From: Cytidiella melzeri
Lineage: Eukaryota; Basidiomycota; Agaricomycetes; Polyporales; Irpicaceae
DNA length: 64,000 nt
Reading direction: 5' to 3'
Assembly: GCA_022592445.1 (NCBI GenBank)
Contig: JABYQR010000057.1
Coordinates: 104,467 to 168,466 of the forward strand
Below, piece by piece: positions 1 through 11,119 of the stretch (the first letter of the stretch is position 1; each line of letters opens with the position of its first letter). Below the pieces are notes generated by a model. That model saw only the letters and a list, made by a program, of their open reading frames with translations, was not told the DNA's origin and ran no database searches. The position numbers and the translations under genes were made by a program.

Positions 1-213
1 GTCCCCGTCCCAAATGTGTACTTCCAACTCCAGCTGATCCCACCGCGGGCTTGTAACAAAGCCAGATTCTCCAGACGAACCAGCAAGGATAGATGACCAT
101 GGTGGTCCTGCACGGTCGAGAGTTGTCAACGGGATAAATGGCAGCCTAGTAGAGTCAAAAATACGATGCTGCTCAGGTATCTCACCCTCGATCCAAGTGA
201 AAGCTGTTGACAT
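1..213 (-). CDS. Possible PNPOx-like flavin-binding protein, partial (runs off left edge)
   Basis: An open frame on the minus strand runs from an ATG at 213 off the left edge; a stop lies a few codons upstream of that ATG. The peptide contains RLPFIPLTTLDRAGPPWSS followed by ILAG and a Gly/Ser-rich loop. This resembles the N-terminal part of FMN-binding split-barrel (pyridoxamine-phosphate-oxidase-like) proteins, in which a PF-hydrophobic strand, a D-x-x-G turn and a W-S/A-S-I-L-x-G strand begin the barrel. Family members are often fused to a ferredoxin-reductase-like module, but that part would lie outside the window. The start could instead be an internal exon. The call rests on motif memory over about 70 residues, so it is tentative. 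Confidence 0.4.
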   Translation of the reverse strand, partial: MSTAFTWIEGEIPEQHRIFDSTRLPFIPLTTLDRAGPPWSSILAGSSGESGFVTSPRWDQLELEVHIWDGD

Positions 214-715
214 GGACCTGTCGAAGCCGAGCTTACGCTACATAACAAGCTCCCCATGATGCCATCCTTGCAACACTGCCATGACGAGGCAAGTGAATGA
301 GGTGGGTTATAACAACGGGCTGTGAATTTAGCCAGCTGGCTCCTACGAGGCTGAATGCTGACCAATAAGGACTGAAATAGTAACGGGTCCACTAAAATCG
401 ATGCTTACTACATGGAAAGAGCAGCTATCCAAATATTCCAACATGTAGCTTTGAACGGACTAGGCCCATAGCGTGCGGATGTATAGAGCTAGACATAGCG
501 GAACCTTTCAAGCTCTTGCCAGATTTCCCATTAAGACTGTAGCCGACGTGACAAAGTCACGCTTCTGTGACGCACGCGTCGACCGTGACAATTGTCTAGT
601 TTTGCCTTCGTTTGATTCACTTGCCTTGGGACTTTGGTCGCAACGACGAGTTTCCATCTATTCACGACGGAATCTGAACCCAAAACCCACTGCATACTAT
701 CACATCTTGGACGTT
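214..715. other. Intergenic, divergent promoter region
   Basis: About 500 bases between the minus-strand gene at the left edge and the plus-strand SFH1 gene. No coding frame with recognisable content and no clear TATA element was seen. It probably holds both promoters, since the genes diverge. Confidence 0.5.
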
Positions 716-2571
716 ATGTCGGGCACGGGAGGATTCCACAACATGACCGAGGCTCAGCTTAGGACGCAAATATCTGCTGCCGCAGGGCTACCTCAAGCTC
801 ACAGGGCGGCACAGCACCCAGGTAAGCAGACTGGACACTGTGCGCAAACTACGACTGGCTGAGAAATACCCTAGTGTACCTCAACAATATCAGACAATGG
901 TCGCCCTCTGTCACACCACCGCCAACGAACGGCAAAACAAACCCAAGTCGCAAGACTCGCACTACAAAAGGAAGCTCTCTTGCACCAACACCCACCAATC
1001 AATACATACCGCTACCTCGATCTTCTGTACCACCAGTCGCCTCATCGTCGCAGTCGCAACTTGCAATTCCCCCAAGCCTCGCGCCTTCACAAGCATCAGG
1101 AAGTCACTCCCATCCAACCCCGCTTTCGACTGCTACCCAAGCTCTGCACACGACATATCCTTCTCGGCTGAGAACTGGCGCGACGCTTCTTATGCAGCCG
1201 ATTTTCGCAAGCGCGTCAAGCACAGCAGTAGCGGCCCGTACAAGTCGAAGAGGTGGTGTTGTCAACTACGCCGACCCAGGCTCTGGAGACGAGTTCCCGG
1301 ACGCCGGAGCGATAGATTCGGACGACTCTGACTTTATGGCCAGCGGGAACACTAGAGCTGCTACGCGGGGAGCACGGCTATCAAGCAGGGCTCCATTTGG
1401 CACAAGTGTGTTCAGCGCAGGAGGCGCAATGCCGTTCGCGCAAGTTTCACAAGCTGGAGCAGCGATTCAGAGTCAACGACACGATGTAGACCAAAGTTAT
1501 CTGGGCATGGTACCACCTGACAAGTACATTACGTCCAAGCCAGTTTTACCACCGAAACCAGAGTATCAGTGAGTCATGGGCGTGCCACTCAAATCCTAGA
1601 CATGTGCTAATGTCGTACTGCAGCACTCCTGAGGTCCTGGAAATGCAAGCGCGTAAGGCCACCGCACTAGTCCCTATTCGAGTGGAATTTGAAACCGAAA
1701 GCCATCGAATACGAGACTGTTTCGTGTGGAATCTAAACGAGGACCTTATCAAGCCAGAAACATTCGCAAGAACATTCTGTGCAGATCTGGAGCTGCCTGC
1801 GCACCCTTGGGCAGAAACAGTCGCCAACCAGATAAGGGCACAAATCGAGGACCACGAAGCAGTAGCTGCGATGGAATTCGACATAGACGCAATGAACATC
1901 TACGGCCCAGGAGAGGACGAGGTCCCCGAGTGTCGCGTCATTTTGAGCGTACGTCTGTATCGTATTCTCACATTAAAAAAAAACCTCAAATCCCAGCAAT
2001 GCAGATCGATGTGCAAATCGCTACCTATCACCTCCTGGACCACATTGAATGGGATCTCCTCTCCCCGCTCACCCCAGAAACGTTTGCGATGACATTATGT
2101 GCCGATCTAGGCCTGTCTGGTGAAGCTGTGCCGCTCGTTGCGCATGCTATCCACGAAGAGCTGATTAAGCATAAGCGAGATGCCATCGAATGGGGAGTAC
2201 TTGGCGGTGAAACTAATACGGGCACTGCAGAGGATTCATCCGATCGACCACGAGACCGGAGCGGGTTCGGGTTGCTCAAAGACAAAACTGGACTAGGTCT
2301 CAGCTGGGGGCGTGCACCCAAAGATGGTCGAGGTCCTAAACCGCTAAGGAGTGTATGGCGAGATTGGGCTGAAGCAGAGGAGTTCAGGACACGGTTCGAG
2401 GTGCTAAGTGCCGAGGAAGTCGAACGCAGGGAGATTGAAAGGGAAAGAGCGACTCGGTGGGTTTTCTGCATACCCAAGCGTAACTGCACTCACCCTAAGA
2501 TTCGTTGTAGCCGTTTGCGTCGAGAAACATCAAAATTCCAAAGTCAGGTGGCTTCGAGGAGACGGAGGTAG
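716..2571 (+). CDS. SFH1: SFH1/SNF5 (SMARCB1-type) chromatin-remodelling subunit
   Basis: Five exons, 716-821, 875-1568, 1624-1948, 2005-2456 and 2511-2571, join in frame to a 545-residue protein. The N-terminal half is low-complexity and Ser/Pro-rich. It is followed by an RRGGVVNYAD motif, an acidic stretch, and YLGMVPPDKYI just before the SNF5 region, as in SFH1/SNF5 proteins. The SNF5 homology region has two repeats: one begins LVPIRVEFETESHRIRD and the next IDVQIATYHLLDHIEWDL; each ends in an ETFA-(R/M)-T-x-CADL helix. The C-terminal tail is basic. Family members are core subunits of the RSC or SWI/SNF nucleosome-remodelling complexes in the nucleus. All introns are 51-56 nt with GT-AG ends. 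Which of the two complexes it joins cannot be read from sequence alone; the short length and NYAD motif favour SFH1. Confidence 0.9.
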
Positions 2572-2867
2572 CGACATATCTGTACTGCAATGATTTGGTC
2601 TGTACCTTGTCCGCCTCAGCTTAATCGTGCGACCTGTGTACTTGGCTGATGTTTCGATGCGTGGAGGCGACTGGCTAGAATCCTTCTTTGGCAATTACTG
2701 AAAGTGGCAACATGATCGTGCTCAATCTCAATTAGGAAACTAAAATGGTTCGACACAATGCAGATGGAATATTAAAATTTTCGAAGTCCGTAAATGAACT
2801 GTGCCATCATCAATCCCTGCACCAAAATCACAATCCATTCAAAAGAACGGAATACCTGCTGCAATAT

Positions 2868-3595
2868 TCAGCAGCTGCAGTGGTGGCGGTCAACGTGAAA
2901 ATGGTCGTCTGCGCAGCGGAAGTCAGTTCGACCCAATGTAGCGAACTTGATAGGCGACATACCAATAATCAGACGAAGAGTCTTATCTTCGGCTACACCT
3001 TCACCTTCAACTAGCAGCTCCAACAAATCGGCATGCTCCTCGACCTTTTTGCCGCAGACACCCTGCCAGTGGACCCTAGAGCGAAGGTGCTTGGGGAGGT
3101 AGCCTTGCTGGAAGATGTGGTTGGTGAGGTGAGCAACCTTTGGATGTCCGGAAGCACAAGCGGAATGCAGGGCATCGAGTTTGACACGCTGATTGACGAT
3201 AGGGGCCGAAGCAGGGGCGTTGGTGTAGTGATAGCTGAACCAGACAGCAGGAGGAACGTCCGCTAATGCAAATCCAGTTAAATTACACCGCATAGCCTTA
3301 GGTAAGACTTTCACTCACCGATGACCAGACGAAGAGCGGTCTCCTCGCACTTGCCAACGCCTTGCTGGAGAAGCTCGTCGACGGAAAACCCGCCCTTGAC
3401 CTTGTCTCCGTTCACTTTTTCCCAGTACGAGACTGGGCGGTACTTGGGCTCGACGAAGCCTTCGGAGAAGATGTAGTCGAGGACGTCTTCGAGGTCAACG
3501 AGCTTGTGGCATGCGAGGTCGATGAGTTGTGCGGTACTGGGACGGTTGGCACGGGAAGCTTGGTGGTAAGAAAGCCAAATTTCAGTTCCGGTCAT
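2868..3595 (-). CDS. Unrecognised protein with two tandem copies of a ~90-residue domain
   Basis: Exons on the minus strand are 3319-3595, 2963-3262 and 2868-2908, giving 205 residues. The ATG at 3595 sits in a good CCACCATG context. Exon 1 encodes EIWLSYHQASRAN...ALRLVI and exon 2 encodes AVWFSYHYTNAPA...TLRLII: the same domain twice, one per exon. Each has an initial W-(L/F)-SYH strand, a central YIF/HIF-(S/Q)-(E/Q)-G motif, and a closing (A/T)LRL(V/I)I strand. Exon 3 adds a short His/Cys-rich tail (DDHFHVDRHHCSC). There is no signal peptide or transmembrane helix, so a soluble intracellular protein is expected. I do not recognise the family. The one-domain-per-exon structure suggests exon duplication. 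The tail exon is the least certain part. Confidence 0.7.
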
Positions 3596-4415
3596 GGTGG
3601 CGAATAGCAAAGATTGAGCAAGGCGCAATGAGTGTGGTGGTAAAGCTGACGAATGCAAGGAAAGGCTGATGGTATGGAAAGAGTGCTCGTTTCCCTCCAT
3701 TTATGTGTTTCTCGAGCGTGAATTTCTGACACCTGTGGCATAGTACCCGCGCCCTATTCGCCTAGGCCTTCAGGGATACTTGGCAGCTGGGACTGAGCGG
3801 AAGACATTTTTTACCGACCATCAGATCGTGCGAGACACAACGCCCCACTTTGGTTCCAAATCACTGGTCGCTATAGACACGAATTTGCAAGCGCACAAGA
3901 CCTAAGTTAGCTGCAGAAGCCCTCTCTGTTGCAAGTGGGCATACTCACCATAACGCACATGTACGCACGAAGGCTCTGTCGAACATGACCCAACGAATAG
4001 TGCGAACCGCATTTCACCACTGGAATCGGGCTGATGAACATAGGTGGCGACAAACGCGCGTGCCTTGGAAAGTCGAAAATCAGTCTAAAACTAGGGGAAA
4101 ATGCTCCAGAGCAATGGAGTTTCGAGATCAGGGTACGGTGGTTCGGTAATGCCGACGACAGCTGTAGTGTAGGCTTCAACAGTCAAACGGCTAAGCATCG
4201 CACGCAGGGGCAATCATTGACACGCGTCCATTCGCCACTGGCAGAGTTTTGGCGGCTAGGTGGTTCTGAATTGTGCTGTGCAGGGTCAAGAACCCTTTGG
4301 GGAAAGCAGTGGTTGCTGAGGCTCACATCGCACAAAAGTCGACCAGACAATGTCCTTTCTGTTGTTTATTACGAGCACAATAATAGTACTTCTCTCACCA
4401 GGAACCCTACACGAC
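3596..4415. other. Intergenic region without recognisable gene
   Basis: About 820 bases between two minus-strand genes. An open frame on the plus strand (4034-4528) has no recognisable content and overlaps the last exon of the aspartic protease in antisense. Nothing else stands out. Confidence 0.5.
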
Positions 4416-6356
4416 TTACACCCCTGAGCTTTTGTAGTCATCATGAGCCGCGTATGGATGGTCCCAAGTCTGCTTCGGAGCCATCTCGTGCATGTTCAGA
4501 TGAGCCGACGAGGAGTTCATGTCCATGATACTGTAGGTCTTCGGTCTTCCCGCAACAGAAGAGAGGCCCAACTTGGCGGCCTGTGCAGCACGCCTCTGTT
4601 TCCGGCGCACACAGCAACGCCAGGTGATGAGTGCAGCGACAATAATAACGAACGCGAGGCAGCCCACGAAGATTTCGGGCCATCGACTGAGAACTTGCTC
4701 CTCGTACCTATCAGGTGCGTCAGCATCTACTGAACGAAAGCCGAGACAGATAGACCCACTTTTTCTTCTTCTCCTCTTCAGAGATAGGCGACGTCAAGCC
4801 TTGACCCGCAGGCAGTAGGGCCTGGGATGACGAATTGGTTGTGTCGACTCCGTTCAGACGGACTTTGATGAATTCTTGCTTTGCGGTGGCCTTGTTCATT
4901 GTGGACATAAGCTGGATATATGGGTCGTTGCGATCGTTTGAGGATTCATCCACCCAGTCTCCATAGTCGAACAAAGTGTACGCATTGCGCACTATGGTAT
5001 GTCAGTATGCTCAAAGAGTAACAAGAGATCGAGAACGCACGGAAGGACATGCCGAGGATGATGTCGTATTCGCCGAGCAGACTAAACGCAGATGTAATGG
5101 GTTGAAACTGACAAATCACACTTTCGTCAGGAGTCCTCGTGATGCCCACTGCGTCAGACTCACTGCACCAAGACAAACCGGACTGCCAGTCGAGTCCACA
5201 ATACCAAAGTCGCTGGTAGAGACATCCAAGGGATGTATCGGATACTCAACGCCGCCGAACATGAAGCTGAGATTGATGAGCTGCGTGCAAGGAACCGTCC
5301 ACGCCTGATACTGTGCGTTCCATTCTGCGCCTTGCACACGGCCGTAAATGGCGTCTGACATAGCACGCGGAACTTGCGGCAGAGTGTATCCAGAGTCGAA
5401 CACTGCGATGAGTTGACCGTCAGGTGCGCTGGGGACAATAGAGTCAACCTTTATCGGTTGGCCGTCCGGTCCAATCACCCCGTTCGCGTCAGTGTATACC
5501 TGCCAGTGCTGGTCTTCATCAGTCAGCTTGTGAACTGCTTTCACCTCCAACTTCGGCATGCTTGTAATGTTTTCAAAGCCAGCTACAGGCTCTGAGATTG
5601 TGAGTTGGCCCGTAAAACTCTCAGTGACGGAACTCTTGCGATCGAGGAGGAGGGATAGATAGTTGGCGGAGGTTGTGTTCTGGGAAAATATGCGATTCAG
5701 AACGCTGTTGCCAGAGTCATCGTCCAGCTTATCAAGGATAACAGAACCAGTGTTGGGGCCAAGTCCAATCAGACCTTCGAACCCTTGGGCTGAGATGTTT
5801 ATGGAGAAGGAAGATGTGTTCTTCACAAGCACTGTCTCCAATCGTTAGTGACTAGCGAGCGAGCAGCAGTCAGGAATAGGACGCCACGCACAGTATGCTT
5901 GATCCTTGATGTGGTAGCCAGCAAAGTCCAGGTCAGCAGAATTGATGTCACCTACGTTGAGGTAAGCTCAATGAACTGTGAACGTTCAACAAAATTCGCA
6001 CCTGAAGCTTCTCCAACTGCATACGACACTGAAACCGACTTTCCCAGATCCGTTGTGCCTGGCACATCTCCTGTAACCCACAGGTCAGAGCTGCCAAAAG
6101 AGTCAGCTTGACTCTCCAAACGCCACAACCGGTCTTACCTGCCCGTGTCGAGGAGGACAGGTATCACTCGGCCTCCGAGGGTTACATTGGCGATGTACTC
6201 AGCATTGTGGGTGTTTGTTACAGGGATGTTGTGCTCATCGCGTGCTTGAAGAGCATTGTGAGGGTTGTAAGAGGTCCGCACGCGAACAGGAAAGCTTATA
6301 GCATGTACACCGATGAACAGAGAGAAGAGAGACGATCCAAGAGCAGCAGTCCACAT
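4416..6356 (-). CDS. Membrane-anchored pepsin-like aspartic protease A
   Basis: Seven exons (6139-6356, 6002-6090, 5892-5951, 5164-5831, 5041-5107, 4760-4991, 4416-4707) join in frame to 541 residues. A signal peptide (MWTAALGSSLFSLFIGVHA) precedes a short propeptide. The two catalytic aspartates are in DTGS (about residues 70-73) and FDSGY (Asp about 268), as in family A1. The pepsin core is followed by a Ser/Thr-rich stalk, then a single transmembrane helix (VGCLAFVIIVAALITW), a basic stop-transfer segment (RRKQRR) and a cytosolic tail of about 60 residues. It is therefore likely a type I membrane protease acting at the cell surface or in the secretory pathway. The closest relative in view is the plus-strand gene at 8845-10712. 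Exon lengths 89 and 60 are identical in both; gene A lacks the intron that follows the second catalytic motif in gene B. Confidence 0.88.
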
Positions 6357-7041
6357 TCGAAAGGAGTGTGTCGGAAAGAAAGAATGGAAAGCCTTTGCAA
6401 ACAGGCTGGAATGTTGAGCGTGATGGTGGTTAGAAACAAGCGTGATCTTTCCTCGTCGTCGCCATGTTCGCGGCGTCTATTAGTGAAGTAACGGAATCGG
6501 CAGTAGAAACAAGCTCAGCCTTACGCTCAGCTGCCATGAGACTTCACTAACACGAAACTACCACGTACTCGCAATAAATCGTGAGTGCCAAAGCTCCAAC
6601 GTTCTGCCAGCCATTGACTACCTACAAAGAATAGAAACAGACTTGTTGGCTCGCTGCACTGGTGACTGCAAGCTACGACATTGTGCGCAATGAGGTCGTC
6701 AAAGACACGTCCGCGTCGCTGGAGAGTTGAGTCGGCGTTCTTTACGTCACATTGCCATCGACTACATACAGCGGTGAGCGGTTGATCCATTGTCTGCCCA
6801 TTGCGTGCCGTTATTCTGAAGACGCGCATAGTTTTGCCAACACGGAGACTCAGTTCACCGGGATGAACTCTGTAGAGCATGACTGGGATGACGTGTTCCC
6901 TGCAAAGATGACTGACAAGAAAGCGTCAACAAGCTCGGAACCAGCATGCAGCAAGCGTAACATACCACTCAAAAGAGATGGCACAGTTAGCTGGTCAGAT
7001 TCCTGCTATCGCCCGGCCCCAGACCAAGACACACTACCGAG
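6357..7041. other. Shared upstream region of two divergent genes
   Basis: About 685 bases between protease A (-) and arrestin-like 1 (+). No coding frame with recognisable content. The genes diverge, so both promoters must lie here. Confidence 0.5.
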
Positions 7042-8596
7042 ATGAGCGCTGCAGAGTTGCCGCCTTACACGCCGTCAATAGCCATGCCTTATTACACTGC
7101 TGAGCTGCAAGAGGGCGAGCAGCGACTGAGCTCCGTGCAACACGCATCCAATCCTACCGGTCAAGTGTCTCTCGAATATAACCACGGTGATATCACCATC
7201 ACGATGCATGAGCAGGAACCAGGTGTTGAAGTTCCTACATATACACATGCAGGTATTGTCAAAGGTACAGTGGATCTCGCCGAGGACAGCGTGCTTTCCG
7301 TCTTGTTGAAGGTGAGTGGCTCACTTTGCCCCATTCAGTGCAAGGCCGTTAATCGGTTTACCAGCTGGAAGGAAGACAGTCAGTCGCTGCGATACGGCAG
7401 GATCTGCTTGAAGAGCAAAGCTGCTTGTTCTCCGATACCTATGAATTGTGGAAGAAGCGAGATGGCGTCAGTTGTCCTCCAACACTCGACTTCAGCATTC
7501 CTTTTCCAACAACTTATCAGGACAAACATCATACAGCCACCCTTCCCCCTTCGTTCACTGGGAGGTACCCCGGAGAACCATCTATTTGGGCCAATGTCTG
7601 GTACATATTGAGAGTCATTGTTATTAAACGGCGCTTTGGCTCGTGGGAGAAGCGGAGAACGTAGGTTCCGCTGTCTCTACCCCTTTATGTATTCGCTGAG
7701 GGCGACTCTTCAGGTTGAGTCAAGTGATATCCTATCGCCCACAGTCCAGCCCTGCGTTACCTATTCCGCCAAATCTGCTTCCGTTACTTTCCGTAGTCAC
7801 ACCGATCCCAGAGGGATGGCAGACGATTTTCACTATAATACCCTCACGCAGACGTGGAACGAGGGCCATCGATTGTCACGTACGTATCACATAAAGTCCT
7901 GCTGTCTCCTGGTTCTCAAAAAATCTGCACAGCTGTTTATTCCAGCTGGTGGAATATATGCGATAATGGACAGAATACCATTTCATCTACAGCTCCGGGC
8001 ACCAGCGGATCATCTCATCAAGCTTACCATGCGAGGAGCCCCACTGGCAGAGGCAGCCACGGCTGGTTTATCTGGCCTAAACCTTCGTTCCTTCGATAGC
8101 ACACCACCAACGGTGATAACACCACCCTCACGGAATTTATTGTTTATTTTCCACAATTTGCTTCACGCGAATTCGACTCGGATGGATACAGCGAGAAGCG
8201 CCAATGCTGCCTCTGTGCGTGTCTACCTTCAGCGCATGATTACGAGCAAAGCACGCGGGCAAAATGTGCGGCAAACAGTTATCGCAGGAGAGGCTACCCT
8301 CACCGAGATGGCCCTCTCAGATAGCGAAGACGTTTTAGCGTGGGGAGGGTACGTATCATGCACGGCGGCCACTGTAAACACTGCCGGGTTTTCGACCAAT
8401 GCGTTTGAAGTGAAGGCAAGCCTTTGCGTTCCTTACCGCCTTCTTATATGATAATTTTGCCACGCAGGACTTTCTCGTGGTCCACATCAAACCCGCTAGT
8501 CTAGAATCCTCTCCCTGGATAGAGCACAAGCATGCCCACCCTATACAACTCGTCCCAGACTCGTACCGGGAGAATCGACCCGCTTCTGAGCAGTAG
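7042..8596 (+). CDS. Arrestin-like protein 1
   Basis: Exons 7042-7311, 7365-7660, 7714-7879, 7933-8415 and 8468-8596 join to 447 residues. The protein opens with a Pro/Tyr-rich leader (MSAAELPPYTPS) and continues with arrestin-N-type beta strands: GDITITMHEQEPGVEVPTY, the strand-loop LEGRQ, LWKKRDG and IPFPTTY. A later block reads AIMDRIPFHLQLRAPAD. Arrestin-related proteins act as adaptors, for example linking membrane cargo to ubiquitin ligases. The Pro/Tyr-rich leader might bind WW domains, but no classic PPxY was noted. The paralogue at 15197-16805 (-) has the same intron phases and an identical 166-nt third exon. The last intron has either a GC donor after position 8415 (AAG|GCAAGC) or a weak GT donor six bases earlier; both keep frame. 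Confidence 0.82.
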
Positions 8597-8844
8597 CAGT
8601 CACGTTTCGACTTACCTTCCGTCGCTGTGTTGTGTAACAATGATGAGCTATGAGCAGAGCCTCGTAGAAACATGCTATGCAAATGTCTGCTCTAAACAAT
8701 AATCCAAAGCTGTGGGCGGCTATGTGGCGGGAACCGCATCTGCCGCACCGCCCCGTCGCTCGACTTAAATCATCGTGCTACTTGATCCTTTGCACCTTTG
8801 TCTTTCTTTTCTTGCAACGTTGTGGACAAAAAGTATCTCGTGAG

Positions 8845-10712
8845 ATGCGGTCGTCGGTTATCCCGCTGCTATGCTCGTTCGCTGCACTTCCTGTGGACCT
8901 TGCGGAAGCCGTTCGAGTCGGTATACAGGGCACACACACCTCGCTCGCAAGTCGGCTGCAATCGCGGACCTCCCTGTCCGGGTCTACCTCTGTCAGCGAC
9001 TCGTCGAATATCCAGTATACTACCAACATCACCCTTGGAGGTAGCTCATTTGCCGTTATCATCGACACCGGAAGGTAAGCTGTGTCCCAAGCGTTTCGCA
9101 CTCTACGCAGCTCACTAAATCACTGTGCAGCTCGGATCTATATGTAACAGGAACTGTTTCAGGGGCAACAGATACAGGCAAGACGGCGGGGGTGCAGTAT
9201 GCTATCGGGTCCATTGAAGGTATGGTTTCATGGCGTAGTACTATTTGTGTGCCGCGCTGAATTCGAGCTGGTGTAATATAGGACCTGTGAAACTTGCAAC
9301 ATTAGACTTTGCCGGATATACTGTACAAAACCAGGCTTATAGTGAGCACATTAATACTCTTTCCTTGTTGTTGACTTACATAGCTTGCAGTCGACGTTCC
9401 GGCAAGCCAGACAGCCACAGTCGGCACAGGTCTCATTGGTCTGGGCCCGAACTTCGGCTCACAAGTCCACGATGCGCTCAACAACGCATCAGGCGACACC
9501 GCCCTCGATAACATCTTCCGACAAAACACCACTACACCAAATTTCCTCTCGATTCTGCTGCAACGTGACGACGATCCAGCTGGTGTCTTCCCAGGGGAGC
9601 TTACAATCGGAGAGGTGATCCCAGGATTCGAAAACGTCACAAGCCAGCCAAAACTTAACGTGACTCAAGTGTCTACGAACGAGCGAGGTAACCAGCACTG
9701 GCAGGTTTTGCTCGACAACGACGGTGTAATTGGTCCGGACGGCAAGGTCATCGATATTGACACGGGAGTCAAATCAACTTCGAGCAAAGGCCAGCTTACG
9801 GTTGTGTTCGATTCAGGTTTCTCGCTACCCCAAGTACCAAAGTATGCAAACAAAACTGCTCGTAACACGCACTCTGTTCATTTTTCCCCTTGTTAGGTCT
9901 GTATCAGACGCGATCTACAGTGGTGCACCAAGCGCAGACTTCGTGCAGGACTCTGGCCTTGGCGCCGTTTGGACGCTTCCCTGTGACGTGGAGATCAACA
10001 TCGCCTTTAAGTTCGGAGGCGTTACCTTCCCTATCAACCCGCTGGATACTGTGCTGGACCTCAATGCGACGAACGACGACGGCAGCAAAGTCTGCATTGG
10101 TGCAGTATGTACAACGTTATATCGTTAAGCTGCTGTACTGAAGTGATTTCAACAGTTCCAGCCGATCTCTACTGCTGCAAGCCCGACTTTTGACATGGTG
10201 CTCGGAATGGCTTTCCGTAAGTCCAAACCATATATGTTCGTTAGGCTTATTGACACACAACTCCAGTTCGAAATGCCTACTTGACCGTCAACTTTGGTGA
10301 TTTCGTCGATGGTTCGGTTAACAACGTCGCAGACCCATACATCCAGATGCTCCCCCTCACGAACGACTCCTCAGCCGTGCACAACGATTTTGTCAAGGTC
10401 CGCGGTGGCTCGCGATCAGTAGACACCAGCGAATCTTTCGCTCAACGTATCAAGTCGCATCTTGGGATCGTCATCGCAGTAGCAGCTGTTGCAGGCTTGC
10501 TGATTCTCGGCGGTATCGCGTACTGCTGCCTCAGGAACAGGAGATTAGGCCGGACACCCGCTGGCTTCATGAACCTACAGAGCTCATATCAACCGTTGCA
10601 TGATCCTGCTCCGCCATCTTACAATATGGGACCTGTAGGCGGGTTCGCTCCCCCACCAGGCCCTCCGCCGCAGCACGCAAACTACAACAACCCTTGGGAT
10701 TCCCACTACTAA
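8845..10712 (+). CDS. Membrane-anchored pepsin-like aspartic protease B
   Basis: Exons 8845-9074, 9131-9219, 9282-9341, 9391-9841, 9897-10104, 10156-10216 and 10267-10712 join to 514 residues. A signal peptide (MRSSVIPLLCSFAALPVDLAEA) is followed by DTGS (residues 74-77) and FDSGF (Asp 267), the two A1-family catalytic motifs. The core ends in LRNAYLTVNFGDF, as in fungal pepsins. A stalk leads to one transmembrane helix (IVIAVAAVAGLLILGGIAY), then a Pro/Tyr/Gly-rich cytosolic tail with APPSYNMGP and a run of prolines. It is probably a cell-surface or secretory-pathway protease. It is paralogous to protease A, but the cytosolic tails are unrelated in composition (Pro-rich here, basic/Ser-rich in A), so the two may be sorted differently. 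Confidence 0.9.
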
Positions 10713-11119
10713 GCTTTACTTTCTCAAACCGAGGTCATCTACTGCTTGTTTTTTCTACACGTAACGAAGTTGGGTTTCCTCTGTGCAAGTCATACCCACG
10801 GACACTTTTGTCGCGATCTTGCTGAACGGTAGACAGGTCTATCGAAACGGCAGCAGCGCAAGTGGATATAATGCGCTGGTGAACGTGTCTGTTCTTGCCA
10901 GCGGACTTCCTTTGATTTTTTCTCTTTCACTTGTCTCTTTCTCATTACTCACATCGCTCTCGTCCTCCCCTTTCGTTATGAACAATAGAGTACCCTCTGA
11001 AAAGTTGTACATGACTCCCTCCGGCTGTCTTGATAGCATACTCAGCTAATGTATCGGATCACGCAATATTCATTCTCGTTCTCTGTGTCGCACAGTCCCA
11101 TCTTCCAGAGCACATACAT
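10713..11119. other. Shared 3' region of two convergent genes
   Basis: About 400 bases between the ends of protease B (+) and dynactin p62 (-). It is T/C-rich around 10910-10970, with no recognisable coding content. It should hold both 3' untranslated regions. Confidence 0.5.

Noticed and set aside
4034..4528. 164-codon plus-strand open frame.
   Set aside because: Antisense to the last exon of protease A at its 3' end and featureless elsewhere.
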